This document shows positions 36,385 to 45,094 of a stretch of DNA of 64,000 nucleotides, in pieces. The stretch comes from Phytohabitans suffuscus (GTDB taxonomy: Bacteria; Actinomycetota; Actinomycetes; Mycobacteriales; Micromonosporaceae). The stretch is from assembly GCF_011764565.1 (NCBI RefSeq), contig NZ_AP022871.1:8618320-8682319 (forward strand), given 5' to 3'. The position numbers were made by a program, and so were the translations under genes. Position 1 is the first letter of the stretch. The number at the start of each line of letters is the position of its first letter. A model generated the notes under the pieces. It made no database searches, was not told the origin of the DNA, and worked only from the letters and a program-made list of their open reading frames with translations.

Positions 36385-36768
36385 ATGCTCGAGCAGTACC
36401 GGCAGGCCCTCCTGTTCATGGAGATGGGCCACCCGGGCGACGCCGCCCGCCTCCTGGCGCCCATCGTGACGGCCGAGCCGGGCAACGCCGAGGCGCGGCT
36501 GCGCCTCGCCCTGGCCTACTACGGGTCCGCCCAGCTCAACCGCGCCCAGGCCGAGCTGCGCGTGCTCGTCGACCGCGACCCCACCGACCACTACAGCCAC
36601 CACCTGCTCGGCCGCACGCTGGAGCGCCTCAACCGCCCCGCCGAGGCCCTGCCCCACCTGCGACTGGCCGCCGCGATGGCACAGGTCCCCGAGTACGGCA
36701 CCGCCGTCGACCGCGTCGCCGCCACCGTCAGCCGCGCCCCACGCCCCGGCCGGGCCCACTCGGGCTGA
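36385..36768 (+). CDS. Tetratricopeptide-repeat protein
   Basis: A small soluble protein of about 127 residues built of three TPR units: MLEQYRQALLFMEMGHPGDA, AEARLRLALAYYGSAQLNRA and HYSHHLLGRTLERLNRPAEA, each with the W/L-G-Y-A-P pattern of the fold. A GTG six bases upstream (36379) could also be the start. TPR proteins are interaction scaffolds; the partner is unknown. It diverges from the PPOX gene. Confidence 0.85.
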   Translation: MLEQYRQALLFMEMGHPGDAARLLAPIVTAEPGNAEARLRLALAYYGSAQLNRAQAELRVLVDRDPTDHYSHHLLGRTLERLNRPAEALPHLRLAAAMAQVPEYGTAVDRVAATVSRAPRPGRAHSG

Positions 36769-36894
36769 GCGACCTCCTGCCCCTGCGGGGGCGACGTACG
36801 TCCACGACCACCTCGCCCCCCAAACCAGCAGTTGCTGCTCTGTGCGTCGGCTGGTGTGTCCGCCCGATGTGGAGGCTGGGGGTCGGTTTCGGTG

Positions 36895-36925
36895 GATCGT
36901 GGTACGGATCCGCCCCTATGGGGGC
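36895..36925 (+). repeat. Truncated palindromic element (family A, left half)
   Basis: GATCGTGGTACGGATCCGCC then CCTATGGGGG, after which the right arm is missing and replaced by CTCTTCAGTCTC. The left flank (CGCCCGATGTGGAGGCTGGG) matches that of copy 2 at 23849. Confidence 0.75.
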
Positions 36926-37439
36926 TCTTCAGTCTCAAGACATGTGTCACCCCTGTGACCTCGGGTTTTTCTTGTCGGTGAAGGATTTTGACGCCCGTGG
37001 CAGGGCCCGCGCGACCCTGGCCCGCCTCGCCGTCCGCTCGGCCCTGACCGCGAAAGCTCCATCGAGATCTTCCGGGTTTGGGTTGCGGGCCTGTCCATGC
37101 CGGTCCGTTGCTCCCGCGGCCTCACCATCCGCGTCCCACAACGATCACACCGAGCCGGACCCGTCGCCAGGCCCGTCCACGACGGATCGTCCGTCCCGAG
37201 AAGGCTCGGATCATGCCGCTGTCGCGGGGTGTCTCCTTGATCGGCGCGAGTGGAGCGCGCCGCGCGGCGTCCGTGTCGAGTAACTACCGCTCCAGGACTC
37301 TGCTGGCTAATTGAGGCAGGCCCATGACCTGCCGAAACGTCCGTCTGGTGGCCGTTTACCCGCTGATTCCGGGTGAACGGTCACCGCACCGACCGCCCCC
37401 TTTCCGTGGTCGACGCTCTGGGATCCGGCCCGAGGCGCG

Positions 37440-37489
37440 GATTCGTGGTACCTGGCTGTTGTCGCAGGTGCGGCGGTGTACCACGCATC
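37440..37489 (+). repeat. Diverged palindromic element (family A variant)
   Basis: GATTCGTGGTACC and GTACCACGCATC arms around CTGGCTGTTGTCGCAGG. It resembles the variant copy at 20537-20584 more than the main group; both arms carry one-base changes. Confidence 0.6.
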
Positions 37490-37608
37490 TGCCCGAAGTC
37501 AGCCGTCGTCGATGTCAACCAGGGCCCCGTGGGCTCCGATCCCGGGACGGGTTCGGCCCGGCGTCGCCGGTCACCGTCAGATCCGCGACCGACAGCACGA
37601 TCCCAGCG

Positions 37609-37656
37609 GATCGTGGTATGAAACAGCCCCCAGAGGGGCGGATCCATACCACGATC
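37609..37656 (-). repeat. 48-bp palindromic element (family A, inverted copy)
   Basis: GATCGTGGTATGAAACAGCC ... GGATCCATACCACGATC: the TTTCATAC and GGATCC arms are exchanged relative to copy 1, so this copy is in reverse orientation. Confidence 0.85.
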
Positions 37657-37941
37657 CGCTGAAACTCCGTGCGCATGGACCACGAGCCCTGGTCTCGGAC
37701 CCCGCACCCAGCGGACAGATCGCCAGAAAGCGGCCAGCCGCACAGGCCGTTGTGGACAGACCCTGAGGGCTCCCTGGAGACACGGACGGCGCGACCCAGC
37801 GGCCGGAGACACGCTTATCGGACGGTCCGCGCTGTCGCCGATCGAGGGATCCGAATCCGGGCGAGCCACACCCCAACCCCGAAGCGCTGTAGAAAGCTTT
37901 GTTTGTCCGCTCACCGTAGAGATCGGGGATCGATTTCGGTG

Positions 37942-37988
37942 GATCGTGGTACGGATCCGCCCCCTGGGGGCCGTTTCATACCACGATC
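37942..37988 (+). repeat. 47-bp palindromic element (family A)
   Basis: GATCGTGGTACGGATCCGCC ... GTTTCATACCACGATC, one base shorter in the central G/C run than the others. It lies 285 bases from the inverted copy at 37609. Confidence 0.85.
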
Positions 37989-38131
37989 CGTGGGCCCGAG
38001 CCGCGTGGGCGAGGACGAGGGACGGCGGCGGCGAATTCACCCGGTTTGCTCTCGTCGCGCAGCGGTCGCAGCGCCGCGGCGAAGCCGCGAAACGCACGCC
38101 GCCGCACGCCGCCACGCGGCTCCGGCGGGCG

Positions 38132-38246
38132 GGGCTTGGCCCACGGGCCCGGCAGCGGAGGTCGGGGAAGTCGGCGAGCGCCGGCGAGCCGCCGGCCGCA
38201 GCGGTGCCCGCGGGAGCGTGCGGTCCGCGGGTGACGCGGGCCGGGG
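38132..38246 (+). repeat. GC-rich dispersed repeat (family B, copy 1)
   Basis: Shares GGGGAAGTCGGCGAGCGCC, GAGCCGCCGGCCG, AGCGGTGCCCGCGGGAGC and ACGGTCCGC/GCGGTCCGC blocks with 46413-46527 at high identity over about 115 bases. Part of it recurs in reverse at about 45980-46040. It is noncoding in all copies. Confidence 0.75.
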
Positions 38247-38453
38247 CACATCTCGGCTCGTTGTGACCCGGGCCCTGACGCGGTTGCATACCCTTACCTG
38301 GTACCCCTATCTTGACAGTGACAGGCCGGGCGGGTCGGGGCCCGGGGTGTCGCGGGCGAAGGCGCCGTGAAACGGCGATGAAGTCGCGGCCTGGTTACCT
38401 CGGTACCCGGGCCGCTGCGGAGGCGAAGGGCGACGGAGGAGCCGGGGGGCTGC

Positions 38454-41248
38454 ATGCGTGCCGCGGGGTTGCGGGGACCCGCCGACGGGAGCGTCGCGCT
38501 CCACGTGGGTGTGCTGGGCCCGCTCGACGTACAGGTGGACGGCCGGCCGGTGCGGGTGGCGACCGGCCGGTTGCAGGCGCTGCTCGCGGTGCTGGCGATG
38601 TCGGCCGGGCGGGCCGTCCCGCCGGACCGGCTGGCGAGCGCCGTCTGGGGTGAGGAGCAGCCGGACCACGCGCGGCGCAGTGTGCAGCTCTACGTGACCC
38701 GGCTGCGGCGCGCGCTCGGGGCCGGCGCGATCCGCACCCGGCCCGACGGGTACCTGCTGGCCGCCGACCAGGTCGACGCGCTGCGGTTCCAGCGGCTGCT
38801 GGACGACGCGTCCGCGGCGGCGGACGACCGGGCGGAGCGGGCCGGCCTGGCGGCGGCGCTGGAGCTGTGGCGCGGCACGCCGTTCGACGGGGTGCGGGCC
38901 GCGTGGCTGGAGCGGGTCGAGGGGCCGCGGCTGCTGGACCGGTACCTGGCCGCGGTGGAACGCCGCATCGACCTGGACCTCGCCGCCGGCGCGGAGGGTG
39001 AGGTGGTCGGCCAGCTGCGGGAGCTGACCGCGCGGCACCCGCTGCGCGAGCGGTTCTGGGAGCAGCTCATGCTCGCCCTGTACCGGTCCGGGCGGCAGGC
39101 CGACGCGCTCGAGACGTACCGGCGGCTCTACCGGGTCCTCGCCGACGAGCTGGGCGTCGCGCCGGGCGCCGCCGGACGCGAGCTGCACCGGCGGATCCTG
39201 GCCGGCGACCCGGCGCTGCGCGGGCCGGCGACCCCGCGGGGAGTCGTGCCCCGGCAGCTGCCGCCCGCGATCCTGGGCTTCTCCGGCCGCGCGGGCAGCC
39301 TCGCCGGGCTCGACGCGGTGGCCGGCCGCGCGGACGAGGCGGCCGCGACCGCGGTGATCTCCGGGGGCGGCGGTGTCGGCAAGACCACCCTCGCGGTGCA
39401 GTGGGCGCACCGGGCGGCGGAGCGCTTCCCGGACGGGCAGCTCTACGTCGACCTGTGCGGCTTCGGGCCCTCGCGGCGGGCGCTGCGCCCGGTGGAGGCG
39501 GTACGCGGGTTCCTGGAGGCGCTCGGCACTCCCCGGCCGCGGTCCCCACCGACCTGCCGGCGCAGGTCGGCCTGTACCGCAGCCTGATCTCCGGCCGGCG
39601 GGTGATCGTACTGCTGGACAACGCGGCGGACGCGGAGCAGGTGCGCCCGCTGCTGCCCGGCGCGCCCGGCTCCGTCGCGGTCGTCACCAGCCGCCACCAG
39701 CTGCCCGGCCTGGTCGCCGAGGGGGCGCGGCCGGTGACCCTCGACGTGCTGTCCGCCGGCGAGTCCCGCGAGCTGCTCGCCGGCCGGCTCGGCGCGGACC
39801 GGGTCGGCGCCGCGCCGCGGGCCACCGGGCGGATCGTCGAGATCTGCGCCGGCCTGCCGCTCGCCCTCGCGATGGTCGCCGCCCGCGCCACCACCTCGCC
39901 CTGGTACGGGCTCGACGGGCTCGACGCGCTCGCCGCCGAGCTGGACGAGTTCCACACCAGCCTCGACGCGCTGGCCAGCGCCGACGCGGCCACCGACCTG
40001 CGGGCCGTGTTCTCCTGGTCGTACGGCCGGCTCGCCCCCGCGGCCAGGCGGCTCTTCCGGCTGCTCAGCCTCCATCCCGGGCGGGACGTCGGCGCGCTCG
40101 CCGCGGCCAGCCTCGCCGGCCTGCCCGGCTCCGCCGTCCGGCCGCCGCTGGCCGAGCTGTGCCGGGCGCACCTGCTCACCGAGCGGGCGCCCGGACGGTA
40201 CGCGTTCCACGACCTGCTCCGCGCGTACGCGGCCGAGCTGCTCGACGACCACGACACCGAGGCCGACCGGCGGGCCGCGCGGCGGCGGCTGCTGGACCAC
40301 CTCCTGGGTACGGCGGCCGCGGCGGCCCTCACCATCGAGCCGCTGCGCGACCCGATCGCGGTGGTACCGGCCGCGCCCGGCGTCACACCCGAGCCGTTCG
40401 GCAAGCGGGAGGACGCCCTCGCCTGGCTGCACGCCGAGCTGCCCGCCCTGCGCAGCGCGGTGGAGCTGGCCCGCGACGACGGCCTCGACGCGCACGCCTG
40501 GCAGCTGACCTGGTCGCTCGCCGACTTCCTGAACTGGCACGGGCGGTGGCACGACCGGGAGGCGACGCTGCGCACCGCGCTCGCCGCGGCCGGGCGGCTC
40601 GGCGACCACGCGGAGCAGGCCCGGGCCCACCGCTGCCTCGGCCACACCTACACCCGGCTGGAGCGGTACGAGGACGCGCACGCCCACCTGCGGAAGGCGC
40701 TCACGCTCTACCTCGGGCTCGACGACCCGGACGGCCAGGTGCAGACCCACCAGAGCCTCTCCATCGTGCTGGAGCGCCAGGGCGAGCACCACGCCGCCCT
40801 GCGGCACGCCGAGCGGGCGCTGGAGCTGTACGCGCCGGGCGGTTCCAAAGCGGGCCTGGGCCGGCTGCTCAACTCCGCCGGATGGTGCCACGCCCAGGTC
40901 GGCGACCTGCGCCAGGCCCTCGCGCACTGCGAGCGGGCCGCCACGCTGGCCCGGGAGTCCGGCGACTGGGTCGCGCAGGCGGCCACCTGGGACAGCCTCG
41001 GGTACATCCGGCACCGCCTCGGCCAGCACGGCCCGGCGCTGGCCGCGTACCGGCTGGCGCTCGACCTGCGCCGCGCGATCGGCCACCGCTGCGGCGAGGC
41101 CGGCACGCTGGCCCGGATCGGCGACACCCAGGACGCGATCGGCGACCGCGCCGCCGCCCGCGCCTCCTGGCGGGACGCGCTGGCGATCCTCGACGAGATG
41201 GGCGAGCCGGGCGCCGACGCCGTGCGGGCCAGACTCCAGGCCGGCTGA
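38454..41248 (+). CDS. AfsR/SARP-family regulator with NB-ARC and TPR domains (one frameshift)
   Basis: Starts at ATG 38454 behind GGAGGAG. Residues ~15-110: OmpR-like DNA-binding domain (LGPLDVQVDGRPVRVATGRL). Residues ~110-255: BTAD helical domain (WRGTPFDGVRAAWLERVEGP). NB-ARC ATPase from ~270 with Walker A GGGGVGKTT; TPRs from ~690 (RCLGHTYTRLERYEDAHAHL, SLGYIRHRLGQHGPALAAYR). The frame breaks in CCCC at 39531-39534, passing from FLEALGTP to AAVPTDLPAQVGLYRSLISG; one added C yields 931 residues. AfsR-type proteins activate secondary-metabolism or developmental genes; no biosynthetic cluster is visible nearby, so the target is unknown. Confidence 0.88.
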
Positions 41249-41281
41249 GACCCCAACCCCCTTCCAGGCTGGAGCCCTCTT

Positions 41282-42033
41282 CTAGGCTGGCCGGACCGCG
41301 AACGTCATCGCCGCGCCGTCACCCCGCGACGCGATGAACAGCCGGGACCGCTCGTGGTAGATGTGCCGGTCGGGTAGTTGTACGACCGCAGCGACACGTC
41401 CCGGCCGGCGAGCCCGGCGCGCGGGCAGAAGGTGGCGTCCGCGGCGTAGAGCGCGCTCGGCTCACGCCGGTGCAGGTGGATGGCGAAGTCCTGGTGCCGC
41501 AGGTAGTAGCCGGGGTAGTTGACCGCCTCCAGCGAGACGCAGCTCCGGTCGGCCAGGCCCGCCCGCACGGTGAACGTCGAGTCGGCCCTGTCCAGCGCGG
41601 AACTGCCCGCGCCCACCGGGTCGATCCGCCCGACGAAGTCCCGGTGCCGCACCCGGTATCCGGGATGGGTGACCGGCTCCAGCCCGATCCGCGCCCCCGG
41701 TGCCAGCGCGGCCGGGCTCGTCGAGGGTGTGGCCCGCACCTTCTCCTCGACCGGCGGTGTGCTCGCCGCGCCGCCGGGCGGCGGGCTGGGCTGCGGCGTC
41801 GCCGTGGTCGGGGCGGGGCTGGGCGAGGGCACCGGGCGCGGCGACGGCACCGGCGGCCAGTAGTCGACCCGCGCCGTCACCGGCGGTGTCGCGCCGAGCA
41901 CGCCGGACGGCGCGTCGCCGCCGCGGGTGGCCGCCGCGCCGAGCACGACCAGGCCGACCATCGCCACGGCGACGAGCGAGGCGCGCGCCTGCCACGAGAG
42001 GGCGCGGGCGTGCCGCCGCACGGCCGTCCTCAA
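41282..42033 (-). CDS. Membrane-anchored protein with AbfB-type arabinose-binding domain (one frameshift)
   Basis: A short cytoplasmic start, one membrane helix (ASLVAVAMVGLVVLGAAATR), a Pro/Ser/Thr-rich linker (residues ~65-105) and an AbfB fold with the typical internal repeats VTHPGYRVRHRDFVGRIDPV, VNYPGYYLRHQDFAIHLHRR and SYNYPDRHIYHERSRLFIAS. The third repeat appears only after adding one base near 41370, which also gives the natural end FAVRPA and 250 residues. AbfB domains bind arabinofuranose side chains of plant polysaccharides; no catalytic domain is attached. The start is TTG 42033 (GGAAG upstream) or GTG 42021. Confidence 0.8.
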
Positions 42034-42131
42034 TGGAGTCTTCCGGACATCGGCCTACTTTCCCACCACGGGGCCGTGGGGGCCACCCCGTGATCCGGAG
42101 GAGCTGAAGTGGGCTTGAGATCAGGCTGGTA

Positions 42132-42638
42132 GTGTCGGTGAGCGTGCCCAAGGAGCCGGACGACACGCTCACGATCGGCGATGTGGTGCGCCGCACCGGT
42201 GTCGCCGCCTCCGCCCTGCACTACTACGAGCAGCTGGGCCTGATCGCCGCGCACCGCTCCGCCGGCAACCAGCGCCGCTACCCGCGCCACATGATCCGGC
42301 GGATCTCGCTGATCCTGGTCGCCAAGCGGCTCGGCATCGGCCTGGCCGACGTACGCGAGGTCTTCGCCACCCTGCCGATGGAGACCGTCCCGACCGTCCG
42401 CGACTGGCAGCGGGTCTCCCGGCGCTGGCACACCCGGCTCGAGGACCGCAAGCGCGAGATCGAGCAGCTGGAGCGCGAGCTGACCGGCTGCATCGGCTGC
42501 GGCTGCCTGTCCATGACCGTGTGCCAGCTGCTCAACCCCGAAGACGAGCTGGGTGCCCAGGGGCCGGGTCCGCGGCGGCTGGGGCTGTCCGCCGACCGCC
42601 GGGTACGCCAGCGGCGCGAGCTGGACGTGCTCCAGTGA
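42132..42638 (+). CDS. soxR: SoxR-type redox-sensing MerR regulator
   Basis: A 168-residue MerR protein. HTH at LTIGDVVRRTGVAASALHYY (residues ~13-32), then a coiled-coil dimer helix and the [2Fe-2S] ligand set CIGCGCLSMTVC (Cx2CxCx5C), the SoxR signature. Actinobacterial SoxR proteins respond to redox-active compounds. Its stop overlaps the start of an antiporter gene (GTGA), and a DyP peroxidase-encapsulin pair lies just beyond, giving the neighbourhood an oxidative-stress theme. Confidence 0.93.
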   Translation: MSVSVPKEPDDTLTIGDVVRRTGVAASALHYYEQLGLIAAHRSAGNQRRYPRHMIRRISLILVAKRLGIGLADVREVFATLPMETVPTVRDWQRVSRRWHTRLEDRKREIEQLERELTGCIGCGCLSMTVCQLLNPEDELGAQGPGPRRLGLSADRRVRQRRELDVLQ

Positions 42639-43726
42639 GGCGGGCCCTCGCCGCCCTGCGCTCGTGGACCACGTCGGTGCCGCTGGCCGCCGCCGTGCTG
42701 CTGGCCGCCGTGTGGGGGAGCCACCCGGGCGTGTTCCTGGCCGTGGTGGTGGCCGTGGCGCTGGCCGGCGCGGTCCTCGCCGCCGTCCACCACGCCGAGG
42801 TGGTCGCGCACCGGGTGGGCGAGCCGTTCGGGTCCCTGGTGCTCGCGGTGGCCGTCACCGTCATCGAGGTCGGCCTGATCGTCACGCTGATGGTCTCCGG
42901 CGGCCCGGAGACCGCCTCGCTCGCCCGCGACACCGTCTTCGCCGCCGCGATGATCACGATGAACGGCATCCTCGGCCTCTGCCTCATCGTCGGCGCGGTC
43001 CGCGCCCGGCTGGCGGTCTTCAACGCCGAGGGCACCGGCGCCGCGCTCGCCACCGTGGCCACGCTCGCCACGACCTGCCTGGTGCTGCCGACGTTCACCA
43101 CGAGCCGGCCGGGCCCGGAGTTCTCCCCGGCCCAGCTGACGTTCGCCGCGGTGGTCTCGCTGCTGCTGTACGGCCTGTTCGTCGTCACGCAGACCGTGCG
43201 GCACCGCGACTTCTTCCTGCCGGTGGAGACCGACGCCGCCCACCCGAACGCGCACGCCGCTCCCCCGTCCGACCGCACGGCCATGGTGAGCGTGGGGCTG
43301 CTGCTGGTGGCGCTGGTCGGCGTCGTCGGCCTGGCCAAGGTGGAGTCCAAGTCGATCGAGGACGGGGTGGCCGCGATCGGGCTGCCGCACTCGTTCGTCG
43401 GCGTGGTCATCGCGCTGCTCGTGCTGCTCCCGGAGACCATCGCCGCCGTGCGCGCCGCCCTGCGCAACCAGATCCAGGTGAGCCTCAACCTCGCGCTGGG
43501 CTCGGCGATGGCCAGCATCGGGCTGACCATCCCGACGATCGCGGTGGCGTCGATCTGGCTGGAGGGGCCGCTGCTGCTCGGCCTCGGCTCCACGCAGATG
43601 GTGCTGCTGGCGCTGACCGTCGTCGTCGGCGTGCTCACGGTGGTGCCCGGCCGCGCGACCCGGCTGCACGGCGGCGTACACCTGGTGCTGCTCGCCGCGT
43701 TCGTGTTCCTGGCCATCAACCCCTGA
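42635..43726 (+). CDS. Calcium/sodium:proton antiporter (CaCA, ChaA-like)
   Basis: A 363-residue transporter with about eleven membrane helices. The two alpha-repeat motifs are visible: GEPFGSLVLAVAVTVIEVGL with the ion-binding glutamate near residue 85, and VIALLVLLPETIAAVRAALR with LNLALGSAMASIGLTIPT in the second half. GTG start (42635) overlaps the soxR stop, so the two are co-translated; a SoxR-linked cation antiporter is unusual. Cation specificity cannot be read from sequence. Confidence 0.88.
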   Translation: MRRALAALRSWTTSVPLAAAVLLAAVWGSHPGVFLAVVVAVALAGAVLAAVHHAEVVAHRVGEPFGSLVLAVAVTVIEVGLIVTLMVSGGPETASLARDTVFAAAMITMNGILGLCLIVGAVRARLAVFNAEGTGAALATVATLATTCLVLPTFTTSRPGPEFSPAQLTFAAVVSLLLYGLFVVTQTVRHRDFFLPVETDAAHPNAHAAPPSDRTAMVSVGLLLVALVGVVGLAKVESKSIEDGVAAIGLPHSFVGVVIALLVLLPETIAAVRAALRNQIQVSLNLALGSAMASIGLTIPTIAVASIWLEGPLLLGLGSTQMVLLALTVVVGVLTVVPGRATRLHGGVHLVLLAAFVFLAINP

Positions 43727-43834
43727 GCCCGGCTCACCCGGCCCTGGGCATGAGGGGCACCCGTCCCGGGGCACAGGGCACCCGTCCCGGGCATAAGCGC
43801 GCCCGGGACGGCTCGGGGGCAGTACGGTGGCGAG

Positions 43835-45094
43835 GTGACAGCGCAGGCGGTGCTGAGCCCGCTGACCCGGTCCGCCCTGTTCCTCGTGGTGACCATCGAC
43901 CCGGGCGGCGAAGACACCGTCCGCGGCCTGCTGCCGGACCTGTCGGCGCTCAACCGGGCGGTCGGCTTCCGCTCCCTGCACGGCGAGCTGAGCTGCGTGA
44001 CCGGCATCGGCTCGGCGGCGTGGGACCGGCTGTTCGGCGGGCCGCGCCCGGCCGAGCTGCACCCCTTCCGGGAGCTGGCGGGCCCGGTGCACCGCGCCGT
44101 CTCCACCCCCGGTGACCTGCTCTTCCACGTGCGCGCCCACCGCCCCGACCTGTGCTTCGCGCTGGCCGGCGAGATCATGGACCGGCTGCGCGACGCCGTG
44201 ACCGCGCAGGACGAGGTGCAGGGCTTCAAGTACTTCGACGTGCGCGACCTGCTCGGCTTCGTCGACGGCACGGAGAACCCGGTCGGCGCCGAGGCCAGCG
44301 AGGCGGTGCTGATCGGCGCGGAGGACCCGCCGTTCGCGGGCGGCAGCTACGTGGTCGTGCAGAAGTACCTGCACGACCTGCGCGCCTGGAACGCCCTGCC
44401 GGTCGAGGAGCAGGAGCTGGCCATCGGCCGCCACAAGCTGTCCGACGTCGAGCTGCCCGACGACGTCAAGCCGCCCGACTCGCACGTCGCGCTGACCACC
44501 ATCACCGACCCGGACGGCACCGAGCACCAGATCCTGCGCGACAACATGCCGTTCGGCCAGGTGGGGCGCGGCGAGTTCGGCACGTACTTCATCGGCTACG
44601 CCCGCACCCCCACGGTCACCGAGCGGATGCTCGAACGGATGTTTCTCGGCGCGCCCGGCGCCGCCCACGACCGGATCCTCGACTTCTCCACACCCGTCAC
44701 CGGCAACCTGTTCTTCGTACCGTCCGCCGACTTCCTCGACGACCCGCCCGGCCCGCCGTCGCTCACCGCCACCGTCGAGGCGCCGCCCCGGACCCGCGCG
44801 TTCGCCCCGTCGCTCGGCATCGGAGACCTCAAGGGCATCCCGTCGCTCGCCCCCGGAGACCTCAAGAACGCCCCGACGCTCGGCCTAGGAGACCGCGAAG
44901 GCGCCGCAGCGCTCGCCCCCGGAGACCGCAAGGACGCCCCGACGCTCGCCCTCCCAGACCGCGACAGCACCCCGTCGCTCGGCCCCGGAGACCTCAAGGA
45001 CGCCGCGACGCTCGGCCTCGCAGACCGCGAAGGCGCCGCGACGCTCGGCCCCCGTCGCTCGGCACCGGAGACCGCGGAGGGAGGTGAGGCGTGA
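43835..45094 (+). CDS. DyP-type peroxidase with C-terminal array of encapsulin cargo-loading peptides
   Basis: A heme peroxidase of the B-type DyP class. Catalytic motif GFVDGTENP near residue 143, a proximal-His region (PPDSHVALTTI) and distal Arg/Phe NMPFGQVGRGEFGTYFIGYA are intact; the core ends near residue 315. From residue ~325 come seven 11-residue repeats, the first PSLGIGDLKGI, nearly identical to the SLGIGSLKG tags that load DyP into encapsulins. As sequenced the protein ends GPRRSAPETAEGGEA. Adding one C to the run at 45049-45053 gives instead PPSLGTGDRGGR and a stop at 45087, i.e. an eighth tag at the true C-terminus. The shell gene follows directly. Confidence 0.93.
   Translation: MTAQAVLSPLTRSALFLVVTIDPGGEDTVRGLLPDLSALNRAVGFRSLHGELSCVTGIGSAAWDRLFGGPRPAELHPFRELAGPVHRAVSTPGDLLFHVRAHRPDLCFALAGEIMDRLRDAVTAQDEVQGFKYFDVRDLLGFVDGTENPVGAEASEAVLIGAEDPPFAGGSYVVVQKYLHDLRAWNALPVEEQELAIGRHKLSDVELPDDVKPPDSHVALTTITDPDGTEHQILRDNMPFGQVGRGEFGTYFIGYARTPTVTERMLERMFLGAPGAAHDRILDFSTPVTGNLFFVPSADFLDDPPGPPSLTATVEAPPRTRAFAPSLGIGDLKGIPSLAPGDLKNAPTLGLGDREGAAALAPGDRKDAPTLALPDRDSTPSLGPGDLKDAATLGLADREGAATLGPRRSAPETAEGGEA
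44807..45086 (+). repeat. 33-bp in-frame tandem repeat encoding cargo-loading peptides
   Basis: Seven complete units begin at 44807, 44840, 44873, 44906, 44939, 44972 and 45005, each encoding [PA]-[STA]-L-x-x-x-D-[LR]-x-x-[AIT] and alternating between GDLK-like and GDRE-like variants. A 15-base partial unit at 45038 is followed by a near-copy of unit 1 (CCGTCGCTCGGCACCGGAGA) that is out of frame by one base. Confidence 0.92.

Larger units (their letters stand above)
36769..38453. other. 1.7-kb gene-free region rich in dispersed repeats
   Basis: No open frame here has coding character: reading frames lack consistent third-position bias, domains or good starts. The region carries a truncated palindrome (36895-36925), a diverged one (37440-37489), two full ones in opposite orientation (37609 and 37942) and a separate GC-rich repeat (38132-38246). 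A TTGACA at about 38314 may be the -35 box of the promoter of the regulator gene that follows. Confidence 0.65.

Noticed and set aside
37078..37314. Small plus-strand ORF in the gene-free region
   Set aside because: No coding signature, poor start, and part of it matches repeat flank sequence found at 20486.
38454..41248. A biosynthetic gene cluster governed by the AfsR-type regulator
   Set aside because: No PKS, NRPS, terpene, RiPP or tailoring genes lie within the window near it.
42100..42135. CTTGAGATCAGG upstream of soxR as a SoxR box
   Set aside because: Only one half resembles the known dyad; symmetry is too weak to claim.
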